Assembly: GCA_903832165.1 (NCBI GenBank)
Contig: CAILAQ010000353.1
Location: forward strand, 1-20,081
DNA length: 20,081 bases
Direction: 5' to 3'
Source of the DNA: an uncultured Bacteroidota bacterium
GTDB lineage: Bacteria; Bacteroidota; Bacteroidia; Bacteroidales; UBA12481
The notes under the pieces are model-generated. The model had not been told where the DNA came from. It did no database searches and worked only from the letters and a program-made list of their open reading frames with translations. The position numbers were made by a program, and so were the translations under genes. Within the stretch, counting starts at the first letter, position 1. The number at the start of each line of letters is the position of its first letter. Of the stretch, positions 6,706 through 13,465 are shown in pieces.

Positions 6706-7320
6706 TTATTCCTCCGGCTTAAAGAGCCCGTCGGCATTGGCTCCCAGAAAAACTGCATCCATGAGTTTCTGGTCCACGCGCTGGAGGTTTCTTATTGATT
6801 CGGAATCCAGCAACGTGGTATGCGAAATCCGGGTGAGGTAATCCCCTATATACTCCAGATCATCATCGCTCTCCGACCAGCTTTTTCGGTCGAAACGGGT
6901 CAGGTCCACCGGCCTCGAAAATGATCGCAGGGATTTGTCGCCCAGTGTATTGAAATAGAAATCGAAATACGACATGATCAGTTCGCGCAGGGAGGCGTAA
7001 ACCGGTTCACGATAACGCAGTGCCGTGGTATTCGATTTTGCAATGGCACCCCATTTATTGCGAATTTTAAAGACTGCGATTACATGATCGTCATCGTTTT
7101 CGGCCATCATGTCAACAATCAGGGGCTTGAAACCCAGCTCACGCAGCATCGCGGCAGCAAAAAGCGCACCTTCAAAACAGTGCGCCTTTTGCTCAGCGAT
7201 TACTTTGCGCGGTGAGCGGCATTCCGCGTTAGGATTATAAGGCACAGAATCCAGGAATTGCTGGATATCGTATGGCTTCTTAAACTGATGAATAAAATCT
7301 GATTCGCTCTGTGTCCACAT
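6706..7320 (-). CDS. Transglutaminase-like (papain-fold) protein, cytoplasmic
   Basis: A 204-residue protein without a signal peptide or membrane helix. The core reads KAHCFEGALFAAAMLRELGF, then DDDHVIAVF and WGAIAKSN. This pattern of Cys48, His79 and a third residue near Asn97 fits the transglutaminase/papain-fold superfamily, where Cys and His are catalytic. Such proteins can be transamidases, amidases or proteases. The gene begins 2 nt after the thioredoxin-like gene stops, and its last codons carry the pgsB ribosome-binding site, so it belongs to the same transcript. A job on a glutamine or gamma-glutamyl amide linked to the PGA system is attractive but unproven; absence of a signal peptide argues against a role in surface cross-linking. 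Confidence 0.7.
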   Translation of the reverse strand: MWTQSESDFIHQFKKPYDIQQFLDSVPYNPNAECRSPRKVIAEQKAHCFEGALFAAAMLRELGFKPLIVDMMAENDDDHVIAVFKIRNKWGAIAKSNTTALRYREPVYASLRELIMSYFDFYFNTLGDKSLRSFSRPVDLTRFDRKSWSESDDDLEYIGDYLTRISHTTLLDSESIRNLQRVDQKLMDAVFLGANADGLFKPEE

Positions 7321-7322
7321 TA

Positions 7323-7883
7323 CTAATGGGTAGCGGCAGCTTTTTTCAGAAGAAATTTTTCAGATATCAGCGCGAGTTCAGCCTCTGTCAGATTCGTGGT
7401 TTTCTTCAACAGACCAACAAAGAAAGCGACTTCATCGGGTTGAGCCGGACAGCCGGTATTGGCCTTTATTTCTTTCCCTGCCTTATCTTTCGTTGGCATC
7501 ATTGATTTGGCCAGCAATTTTCCTTTGGCATCAAAGAACAACCAGAATGGTATTCCCTGTTTCTCTCCGCCATTTTCATTCATGAATGCCTCTGCTCCCG
7601 GATTCTCAAGAGCCTTTTTAGTCCCATTTTCCAGAACAACCATGTGCTCAATCACGAAGGTTTTTTCAAATAAAGGCTTTAACTCCGGCATGTTCATGAT
7701 GGAATCCATCCTTTTACACCAGCCACACCAGGAGGCATGAAAGATGATCATCACTTTTTTGTTTTCCAACTTTGCCTTGGTACACGCTTCATTAAAGATC
7801 TTGTCTGAAGGTTTTGGCTGGTCCTGGGCAATGGCTCCGGTGATCAGGCCGAAGGTCAGTAATACGCTGATAATGAATTTCAT
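7323..7883 (-). CDS. Exported thioredoxin-like protein (CGWC)
   Basis: A 186-residue protein with a signal peptide (residues 1-19, cleavage after AIAQ). The thioredoxin fold is marked by FHASWCGWCKRMD (redox pair Cys53 and Cys56) and the cis-proline motif GIPFW (Pro112). The C-terminal region PDEVAFFVGLLKK fits thioredoxin-7-type proteins of Bacteroidota. It should act in the periplasm on disulfides of exported proteins. The gene lies 13 nt after rubrerythrin and 2 nt before the transglutaminase-like gene. Cysteines of the DUF6305-like protein encoded in the same cluster are possible substrates (inference). Confidence 0.85.
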   Translation of the reverse strand: MKFIISVLLTFGLITGAIAQDQPKPSDKIFNEACTKAKLENKKVMIIFHASWCGWCKRMDSIMNMPELKPLFEKTFVIEHMVVLENGTKKALENPGAEAFMNENGGEKQGIPFWLFFDAKGKLLAKSMMPTKDKAGKEIKANTGCPAQPDEVAFFVGLLKKTTNLTEAELALISEKFLLKKAAATH

Positions 7884-7896
7884 TTGCTAACAGATA

Positions 7897-8517
7897 TTAT
7901 TTGAATACATTAAACTTATCTTTTGTCGTATCGCAGAAATCGCAGGTGGCAGCCACTGTTTTTCCATCATAGGTATTGCCGCAAACCGGGCAAACATACC
8001 ATTCTCCGGGAAATGACTTTTCAGTTCCGGCATTTAGTGCAGCCAGTGCTTTCTGATAAAAGTCGTTATGCTTTTTCTCGGTATCCATGGCCCAGGTAAA
8101 TGATTTTTTGGCACCGTTCTGCTTTTCACTTACCGCCGATGCAATAAATCCGGGATACATGAACATCATTTCGTAGGTTTCACCCTTGCTGGCGTCGGCC
8201 AGGTTTTCGGCGGTAGTTTTCACCTCAAAAGCACCAATGACGGGATCACCAGCGGTTTCGCCCAGCTTGGTCAGAACTTTCTTATGGTTGGCAGCATGAA
8301 TACTTTCCGCATTGGAAGTTGCGAGGAACATCCTGGCGATATTGTTCAGCCCCTCTTTTTTAGCTGCTTCGGCGAATTTGGCATATTTCGCACTTGCTGT
8401 GGATTCGCCATTGAAAGCAGCTTTCAGTCCCTCAATGGATTTCGCAGGTTTTGCCTGACTGAATCCAAACAGGGAGAATGCTCCCAAAACGGCAATGGTT
8501 AACAGAGTTTTTTTCAT
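7897..8517 (-). CDS. Exported rubrerythrin
   Basis: A 206-residue protein with a diiron four-helix domain followed by a C-terminal rubredoxin-like iron site. Diiron ligands visible in the expected order are E38 (NGEST), E71 and H78 (NAESIHAANH), E116 (YEMM), and E147 with H150 (DTEKKH). The iron-binding pairs are Cys176/Cys179 (CPVC) and Cys192/Cys195 (CDFC). Rubrerythrins reduce hydrogen peroxide. Unlike typical cytoplasmic members, this one starts with a clear signal peptide (MKKTLLTIAVLGAFSLFGFS), so it probably works in the periplasm. It lies between a DUF2231 membrane protein (32 nt) and an exported thioredoxin-like protein (13 nt), either of which could pass electrons to it (inference). 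Confidence 0.9.
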   Translation of the reverse strand: MKKTLLTIAVLGAFSLFGFSQAKPAKSIEGLKAAFNGESTASAKYAKFAEAAKKEGLNNIARMFLATSNAESIHAANHKKVLTKLGETAGDPVIGAFEVKTTAENLADASKGETYEMMFMYPGFIASAVSEKQNGAKKSFTWAMDTEKKHNDFYQKALAALNAGTEKSFPGEWYVCPVCGNTYDGKTVAATCDFCDTTKDKFNVFK

Positions 8518-8549
8518 GGCACAAAATTTAAAAATATATATTCAGATAA

Positions 8550-8981
8550 TTACAATCCCATCATATAATCCATCACCATGGTTCCGCCAAACAGACCGGT
8601 CGCGCTCACGCTGACTGCTCCGAGCAGATAAAGTCCGAATACCAGCCATTTAAACAGAGGCTCCTCTTTCTTCCAGACCAGCACTCCGATTCGGATCAGT
8701 GTGCCGATAACCATAATGACCAGAGTTACCAATGCCAGTGTTTCATGGCGCTGAAATATCTCAACAATAGAACCCTCTTTTGGGTCGAACGTGAAAAATT
8801 GGCCGGTAAGGTAAGCGGCAGCGGCACCCAATGTCCCCAGGACCATCAGGTAGAGGCCCATCTTGGATAGGCATTTTTCCTTGCTGAAAAACAGATAAGC
8901 CGCATCGGCCAGAAAGCCAACCAGGATCAGTGCAATAGGAAAATGCACAATCATCGGATGAAAATGAGCGGTATTAAACAT
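8550..8981 (-). CDS. DUF2231 four-helix membrane protein
   Basis: A 143-residue inner-membrane protein with four hydrophobic segments (about residues 10-30, 40-60, 83-103 and 110-132). The start HFHPMIVHFPIALILVGFL and the end GLFGGTMVMDYMMGL are typical of DUF2231, in which the conserved N-terminal histidines have been suggested to bind heme or metal. The family is often found near redox genes, consistent with the rubrerythrin gene 32 nt downstream. Its exact role is unknown; an electron-transfer partner is a reasonable guess. It is the first gene of the long minus-strand run. Confidence 0.85.
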   Translation of the reverse strand: MFNTAHFHPMIVHFPIALILVGFLADAAYLFFSKEKCLSKMGLYLMVLGTLGAAAAYLTGQFFTFDPKEGSIVEIFQRHETLALVTLVIMVIGTLIRIGVLVWKKEEPLFKWLVFGLYLLGAVSVSATGLFGGTMVMDYMMGL

Positions 8982-9006
8982 CGTAGTAAATTTTGGTCAG
9001 TGAGGC

Positions 9007-9014
9007 TAAAGATA
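9007..9014 (-). promoter_or_regulatory. Candidate -7 box for the DUF2231/rubrerythrin run
   Basis: The minus strand reads TATCTTTA, one mismatch from TAnnTTTG, 26 nt before the ATG at 8981. The place where a -33 TTG would be expected is occupied by the heptamer repeat at 9024-9072, and no TTG is seen there. Weak candidate only. Confidence 0.28.
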
Positions 9015-9023
9015 CGAAAAAAA

Positions 9024-9072
9024 GGTATCGGGTATCGGGTTTCGGGTATCGGGTTTCGGGTATCAGGTATCG
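9024..9072 (+). repeat. Heptanucleotide tandem repeat, seven units of GGTATCG
   Basis: Seven consecutive 7-bp units read GGTATCG, GGTATCG, GGTTTCG, GGTATCG, GGTTTCG, GGTATCA and GGTATCG. Units vary at only two positions. The block fills half of the gap between the ExuT-like MFS gene and the DUF2231 gene, in the presumed promoter region of the latter. Changes in unit number could alter spacing upstream of that gene. Confidence 0.92.
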
Positions 9073-9081
9073 GGTTGGAGG

Positions 9082-10365
9082 TTAAATTTTGACAGGGGTC
9101 ATCTTTGGCATGATTAGCTGGACTACGCCGAGGGCAACAAGATAGGTGCAGCCGGCAACAAAGAATGCATAAACATATCCATGCGGACCGGCATCAGTCA
9201 GTACTTTACCTAAAGCCAGGTTGGCAATAATGCCGGAAACAGCGCCCCACATGCCGCCGATTCCAACCACTGACGCAACAGCCTTTTTAGGAAACACATC
9301 GGATACCAGTGTGAAAACATTGGCCGACCAGGCCTGATGAGCCCCTGCAGCAAGACCAATCAGAAGGACAGCAATCCATTGATTGGATACGATCGGAGCC
9401 ATGGTAACAGGTAAAACCAGGCAGGCGCATATCAGGAGGGTAATCTTTCGGGCCTTATTGACAGACCAGCCACGCTTGATGAAGGCCCCAGACAGATATC
9501 CACCTCCGATGCTGCCTACATCAGCAATAAGATAGATAATGATTAAAGGCAGTGCAAGGCCTTTGAGCTCGAGGCCAAAGCGGGCATTCAGGAAAAATCC
9601 TCCCCAGAACAGGTAAAACCACCATACGGCGTCAGCAGTTTTGGCAGCGGCAAATGCCCATGTTTCCTTTACTGGGAGCAGTCTCCGCCATGGAATTCTT
9701 TCTGTTACCGGCTCGGGCGGGTCGCTGAGGATATGGCTGAGTTCAGCAGGTGATAATTTAGGATGTAATTCCGGTTTCCGGTAGGTGTTATTCCAGAGGA
9801 TAACCCAGATTGCACTGAAAACTGCTGTCACAAGGAAGGCGTACTGCCAGTGGGTTCCATCGCTCGAAACAATCAGCGGAACGAAAAGGGGAGCGAGGAT
9901 GGCCCCCACGTTTGTGCCGGCATTGAATATTCCGCTGGCAAAGGCCCGCTCTTTTCGCGGAAACCATTCAGCAACAGTTTTTATCGAGGAGGGAAAGTTT
10001 CCCGCTTCACCAAAGCCAAGTCCGAACCGTGCTGCGGCAAAGCCGATCCACCCCATGCCTCTGGTTACCAAAGCGTGAAGCATACCGAAAATGCTCCAGA
10101 TAACGATCGACAGGGTGAAACCTTTTTTGGTGCCAAGCCTGTCAACAATGCCACCCATCGTGAGCAAACCCAGCGCATAGGCCACCTGAAAAGAGATGGT
10201 GATATTCGCATAATCCTGAACGGTCCAGCCAAAAACCTTGTCGCGCAGGGTAGGTCCGAGAACTCCCAGAATGCTCCGGTCGACATAGTTGATCGTGGTA
10301 GCCATAAATAATAGTGCCAGGATTCGCCACCGGAAGCTTCCGATCTTTTCTTTTGTGATGGTCAT
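9082..10365 (-). CDS. MFS transporter, anion:cation symporter family, ExuT-like (hexuronate)
   Basis: A 427-residue carrier with about 12 membrane helices. INYVDRSILGVLGP near the start, RFGLGFGEAGNFPSSIKTVA and EWFPRKERAFASGIFNAGTN are the signature stretches of the anion:cation symporter family that includes hexuronate (ExuT), glucarate and phthalate carriers; the GEAGNFP segment is closest to ExuT-type members. It would bring a sugar acid or other organic anion across the inner membrane with protons. The ATG at 10365 comes 3 nt after the stop of the nitroreductase-like gene, so the two are co-transcribed. No uronate-catabolic enzymes are visible nearby, so the substrate remains uncertain. 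Confidence 0.85.
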   Translation of the reverse strand: MTITKEKIGSFRWRILALLFMATTINYVDRSILGVLGPTLRDKVFGWTVQDYANITISFQVAYALGLLTMGGIVDRLGTKKGFTLSIVIWSIFGMLHALVTRGMGWIGFAAARFGLGFGEAGNFPSSIKTVAEWFPRKERAFASGIFNAGTNVGAILAPLFVPLIVSSDGTHWQYAFLVTAVFSAIWVILWNNTYRKPELHPKLSPAELSHILSDPPEPVTERIPWRRLLPVKETWAFAAAKTADAVWWFYLFWGGFFLNARFGLELKGLALPLIIIYLIADVGSIGGGYLSGAFIKRGWSVNKARKITLLICACLVLPVTMAPIVSNQWIAVLLIGLAAGAHQAWSANVFTLVSDVFPKKAVASVVGIGGMWGAVSGIIANLALGKVLTDAGPHGYVYAFFVAGCTYLVALGVVQLIMPKMTPVKI

Positions 10366-10368
10366 GAT

Positions 10369-11019
10369 TTATTTCTTGGGATATCCAACAGTCTGGGAAA
10401 TTATTATTCTCTGATAAGGAGCTAATTCCATGGCTTTCGTCAAGACCGGAATATCTATAAATGCTCTTACAACGCAGGCGAGCTTTTCAGAGGCACACCA
10501 CAGATAAACATTCTGGGCCATGAATCCGGTATTGATGTTAGACTTGTTCAGCGTTTCTGGACCGGCCTTTTCCGGGTCGGGTACACCTGATTTTATCAGA
10601 TCTGCAACATAAACCAGGTTTACAGCGGCTACTTCAACAAAATCCTGCATGCCGGTTTCCTTTCGTATATCACGATTATGGATCTGCTGAAGAATATGTG
10701 ATTCAGGGACATATAAATAGAGGCCTGATTTCAGTGCTGCATAAACCGACATCTCCTGCTTGTCATTCGATGAAGGGGCTGTGTGCTTTCCATCTTCCGG
10801 CCTGTTGATTCCCCAGGCTGACCACAGCAGGTCTGACAATTGCTGTTCCGATAAGTTTCGGCTGTCATACTCCCGGGAACTTTTGCGTTCATTAAGGGCC
10901 TGCATCAGGGGCATACCGCCTTTTCTATTGGGTTCTGGAAGTTTAATATTCTGATTATAAGCTGATAAGCTCATGAAGAGGAGGATTAAAGTAATCTCTG
11001 TATTGCGTACCATATTCAT
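10369..11019 (-). CDS. Exported SagB-like nitroreductase-family flavoprotein
   Basis: A 216-residue protein. The segment ALNERKSSREYDSRNLSEQQ (about residues 41-60) is the FMN phosphate-binding motif region of nitroreductases, followed by LSDLLWSAWGINRP and YAALKSGLYLYVP, typical of the SagB/ThcOx-like subfamily. The N-terminus (ITLILLFMSLSAYNQ) looks like a signal peptide, implying a periplasmic flavoenzyme. The physiological substrate is unknown; reduction of quinones or small organic molecules is usual. Two starts 6 nt apart (11019 and 11013) are possible and neither has a Shine-Dalgarno sequence. It precedes the MFS carrier by 3 nt. Confidence 0.82.
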   Translation of the reverse strand: MNMVRNTEITLILLFMSLSAYNQNIKLPEPNRKGGMPLMQALNERKSSREYDSRNLSEQQLSDLLWSAWGINRPEDGKHTAPSSNDKQEMSVYAALKSGLYLYVPESHILQQIHNRDIRKETGMQDFVEVAAVNLVYVADLIKSGVPDPEKAGPETLNKSNINTGFMAQNVYLWCASEKLACVVRAFIDIPVLTKAMELAPYQRIIISQTVGYPKK

Positions 11020-11053
11020 TGGGGCTAGTAAAACTTAATAATACTAAATTATG

Positions 11054-11077
11054 GCAAAAGGCAGATGGCAGAAGGCA
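11054..11077 (+). repeat. Short degenerate heptamer repeat (AAGGCAG-like)
   Basis: About three 7-bp units related to AAGGCAG (AAGGCAG, ATGGCAG, AAGGCAA) lie just upstream of the nitroreductase-like gene. On the opposite strand the unit resembles the TTCTGCC end of the repeat block at 11294-11325, about 240 bp away. Confidence 0.55.
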
Positions 11078-11128
11078 AAAATTAGTTGCAGGAATAAAGT
11101 TTTAAGAATTAAGGGTACTTCATGCACA

Positions 11129-11234
11129 CTTGAATTTGTAATTTCAGCATTCATAATTGGTCTTCGAATCTCAACCTTCCAACTTCATTCAACCCTCTGT
11201 CATCCCCGCGGAGGCGCAGCCGGAAGCGGGGACC
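11129..11234 (+). repeat. Interspersed composite repeat, copy R3
   Basis: The AT-rich module is at 11129-11172 and matches that of R1 at about 36 of 44 positions. The palindrome has arms TCCCCGC (11203-11209) and GCGGGGA (11226-11232) with an inserted GC-rich loop of 16 nt, longer than the 4-nt loops of R1 and R2. Here the palindrome follows the AT module, whereas in R1 and R2 it precedes it, so the two modules can be joined in either order. Confidence 0.72.
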
Positions 11235-11265
11235 TTTATGCTGTCGTACCGCGGCTGTTGAGAGT

Positions 11266-11325
11266 GCCTTGAGCCTTGAGCCTTGTGCCTTGAGCCTTTC
11301 CTTCCTGCCCTCTTGCCCTTCTGCC
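11266..11325 (+). repeat. Heptanucleotide tandem repeat, GCCTTGA units with degenerate tail
   Basis: Four clean 7-bp units occupy 11266-11293 (GCCTTGA, GCCTTGA, GCCTTGT, GCCTTGA). They are followed by a decaying C/T-rich tail with CTGCC and TTGCC words that reaches the stop codon of the M14 carboxypeptidase gene at 11326. Together with R3 and the short repeat at 11054 it accounts for most of the 306-nt gap 11020-11325, in which no gene is seen. Confidence 0.85.
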
Positions 11326-12963
11326 TTAAAGAGCAGCATTGCACTTCAGCACCGGATAGGTAAGCCCGCCCTTCGGAGCCCCCATTTTCTGCAGGTACTC
11401 ATCAAAATAATTCCAGTAAAGCAGACCATCGTCCGACTGTGGTTCCATCAGGTAAAAGATCAGCCAGGCAAGCGGCTGTGCCATATCGACATAGAATGAG
11501 CCGGCCGGAATTGTTTTTTTCACAGGTCGGAAATCGCCTTCCAGGGTAACTGCTTTATGTCCGCCGTACCCTTCGCGGTCAGACCGGGTCAGTTTGCTGA
11601 TCAGGTATTCATCACCATCAACTTTGATTTTCTTATCAGTTTTTTTAACGATAATTCCATGCTCTTCAAGTTTTTGGGCAACATTGGCCAGTTCAGCGGG
11701 GAAAATATAGGTGCGTGGCACAGTGGCAAGTTTAACCGGAACAAAATGGTTGGAGTGATTGATCTTTTCCAGCCAGTTGAGGTTGCCGGTGGGTTTCTGC
11801 CGTTTTCTGCCGTTAGCATCGGTATATGGAACAGTTTCGCGGATCAGCATCCTGATCTGGTCGGGTTCCGGGGCCAGCTGGTAGGTAACGCCGCGCTGAA
11901 TTTTTCCGGCTCCGGATTTTATGAGGTCGATGGTTGCCTGATCTGCCTTGGCAATAATATCTTTTATTTCTTTGGCATGGCCGCCGGTGTATTCCAGAAC
12001 ACTTATCAGCAGATAATAATTAGCGAGTATACGTTTCTCGAAAAGTTCATGCGGAAACACTTCGCTAAGGATTCCCATGCGATTGCGTAACCCTACGTAA
12101 TTTGCAACATATCTGGGCAGATGGTCATACGCCACGAAGGTTGCCTGCTCATTGGGCCGCATATTCAGATACCCGTGCCAGAAAATATTGATCCCTGATT
12201 TGTCGAGAACGGTATGCATGGCATCTTTCAGCAGATCCATAGTAAAATTGGTAGGCTCAGGCATTCCTGCCGATTGAAACGACGGGGCAACATTCACCAT
12301 ATACCCATGCCAGGAACCGTCATCGGTATGCAGATCCATGAACAGTGCAGGATCCCAGCGGTTAAACACTCCTTTAAGCAAACCTTTCATTTCGATAGCC
12401 TCAGCTTTCATGCCTTCGCGGTTCAGGTCCAGGCCCTCGCCGTTTGCCCTGACACCAGTCATTTTCGGGCTGCCCTCCTGCGATGAGCGGTTATTGTCGG
12501 CAAATTTATCGTTGCCATCTGGATTATAATTCGGACAGAACATAATGATCTGATTGTCGAGCAGATACTTGCGGTAACCGAAAGCGATTTCGCGGATCAG
12601 CTGTAACGATGCTTCCTTCCCCTCAACTTCGCCGGCATGGATATTTGCCTGGATATAGATAACCGGTTTTCCTGATGCTCTGGCTTCCTCGGGAGTACTG
12701 ATTTTCGGATTTGCCATGATCACGAGTTGAAGTGGATTGCCCAGCTTGGAGGTGGCAAATTGTTCCACACTCACCAGCGGGCTGGCGGATCTGAGCGCCT
12801 CAATGAATTTTACGACATCTTCATTATGTGAGGTTTCCATAAATACCGTTTTTTCGGCACGGCTGTAAAATGCGTCGTGGTTTACTGTCTGCTGGGCACA
12901 TAACGATAAGAAGGAAAGCAGAGAGAGAAATGAAAAGAAAACGGGGCGAAAAGGACTATTCAT
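11326..12963 (-). CDS. Secreted M14-family zinc carboxypeptidase
   Basis: A 545-residue protein from the ATG at 12963; this start gives a proper signal peptide (FFSFLSLLSFLSLCAQ), whereas the longer frame to 12990 adds nine residues before it. The zinc carboxypeptidase signature is complete: H109 and E112 in NIHAGEVEGKE, the substrate-binding LDLNRE (178-183), PNYNPDG (144-150) and the third zinc ligand H212 in MDLHTDDG. Family members remove C-terminal residues from peptides, and this long secreted form is common in Bacteroidota. It should act in the periplasm or outside the cell. The downstream domain (about residues 350-545) is not one I recognise. It is the first minus-strand gene left of the divergent spacer and ends directly at a heptamer repeat block. 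Confidence 0.88.
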   Translation of the reverse strand: MNSPFRPVFFSFLSLLSFLSLCAQQTVNHDAFYSRAEKTVFMETSHNEDVVKFIEALRSASPLVSVEQFATSKLGNPLQLVIMANPKISTPEEARASGKPVIYIQANIHAGEVEGKEASLQLIREIAFGYRKYLLDNQIIMFCPNYNPDGNDKFADNNRSSQEGSPKMTGVRANGEGLDLNREGMKAEAIEMKGLLKGVFNRWDPALFMDLHTDDGSWHGYMVNVAPSFQSAGMPEPTNFTMDLLKDAMHTVLDKSGINIFWHGYLNMRPNEQATFVAYDHLPRYVANYVGLRNRMGILSEVFPHELFEKRILANYYLLISVLEYTGGHAKEIKDIIAKADQATIDLIKSGAGKIQRGVTYQLAPEPDQIRMLIRETVPYTDANGRKRQKPTGNLNWLEKINHSNHFVPVKLATVPRTYIFPAELANVAQKLEEHGIIVKKTDKKIKVDGDEYLISKLTRSDREGYGGHKAVTLEGDFRPVKKTIPAGSFYVDMAQPLAWLIFYLMEPQSDDGLLYWNYFDEYLQKMGAPKGGLTYPVLKCNAAL

Positions 12964-13042
12964 ATCAAAAGGTTTAGGTATCCTTAACAAATATCAACAA
13001 CGATTTTAGGCAATTGGATGTTCTAAAGCAAAAGAAAAGAAA

Positions 13043-13069
13043 AGAGCTGTCAGCTTTATAAAGCTGTCA
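13043..13069 (+). promoter_or_regulatory. Palindromic site P1 (outer inverted repeat, left)
   Basis: A perfect 16-bp core CAGCTTTATAAAGCTG (13051-13066) is flanked by further symmetric bases and contains AGCTGTCAGCT at 13045-13055. The 27 bp are the reverse complement of site P3 with a single mismatch. This could be an operator, or one end of a small mobile-like element. Confidence 0.6.
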
Positions 13070-13139
13070 AGTTTTTTCGTTAAATGTAAATATCAGATAT
13101 ATAATAAATTACAAGAAGTCAGAATTCGATATATCAAAG

Positions 13140-13166
13140 TATTGGGCTTAGTAATAGGGCCCAATA
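13140..13166. promoter_or_regulatory. Hairpin with TATTGGGC arms
   Basis: Arms TATTGGGC (13140-13147) and GCCCAATA (13159-13166) are perfectly complementary with an 11-nt loop. No T-run follows on the plus strand, so it is not a clear terminator there. Function unknown. Confidence 0.5.
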
Positions 13167-13213
13167 TACTGACAATCAGCTTAAAATAGCATGAACTGTT
13201 AATAGATGTTAAA

Positions 13214-13246
13214 ACAGCTGACAGGACCATGGAAGCTGTCAGCTGT
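13214..13246 (+). promoter_or_regulatory. Palindromic site P2 (central)
   Basis: Perfect 11-bp arms ACAGCTGACAG (13214-13224) and CTGTCAGCTGT (13236-13246) flank an 11-nt centre that itself contains CCATGG. It shares the AGCTGWCAGCT word with P1 and P3, so one DNA-binding protein could recognise all three. Confidence 0.6.
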
Positions 13247-13369
13247 AATTTGGTTCTTTGGGCGCCCTGATTATCAATTGATTAAAATGGGATTATTCAT
13301 CTTTGACAAATCATGGCTCGATTTAAAGGGCTTTGGATGAGCATGGTAAGCTATAAACACAACAGAACC

Positions 13370-13396
13370 TGACAGCTTTATAGAGCTGACAGCTCT
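13370..13396 (+). promoter_or_regulatory. Palindromic site P3 (outer inverted repeat, right; promoter-proximal)
   Basis: A 27-bp inverted copy of P1 with one mismatch, containing CAGCTTTATAGAGCTG (13373-13388) and AGCTGACAGCT (13384-13394). It ends 16 nt before the candidate -7 box of the ROK operon, covering where the -33 region would lie. That placement is expected for a repressor operator (inference). Confidence 0.6.
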
Positions 13397-13412
13397 ACTA
13401 AGATTTATTGAT

Positions 13413-13420
13413 TATTTTAG
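13413..13420 (+). promoter_or_regulatory. Candidate -7 box of the ROK/MFS operon
   Basis: TATTTTAG is one mismatch from TAnnTTTG and lies 45 nt before the ATG at 13466. No TTG is seen about 20 nt upstream, where site P3 lies instead. A promoter with a poor -33 that needs or excludes a regulator would look like this, but the call is weak. Confidence 0.3.
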
Positions 13421-13465
13421 CCCTCGAAATCAATTTTCCGCACAAACCAAAATGATCTTTTTACT

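Larger units (their letters stand above)
12964..13465. other. Divergent intergenic spacer with palindrome cluster
   Basis: This 502-nt AT-rich spacer separates the minus-strand carboxypeptidase gene from the plus-strand ROK operon. No reading frame of useful length is seen on either strand. It holds three related AGCTGWCAGCT-type palindromes, a GGGC hairpin, a candidate -7 box on each side (minus strand 12988-12995 reads GATATTTG; plus strand 13413-13420 reads TATTTTAG), and ATCAATTGAT near 13275. It is most likely a two-way control region. Confidence 0.6.

Noticed and set aside
9024..9072. CRISPR array
   Set aside because: Units are 7 bp and directly adjacent without spacers, and no cas gene is in the window.
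9850..10311. Plus-strand open frame of 153 codons
   Set aside because: Antisense to the ExuT-like MFS gene; the product is rich in Lys, Arg and His with no recognisable fold.
13051..13077. Intrinsic terminator formed by P1 and the following T-run
   Set aside because: The palindrome has no proper loop (only 5 paired bases around a 6-nt AT loop), and no plus-strand gene ends upstream of it.
13043..13396. Definite MITE with terminal inverted repeats
   Set aside because: The inverted 27-bp ends are real, but no target-site duplication is visible at the outer edges and P3 sits where an operator would; kept as a finding, not called as a mobile element.
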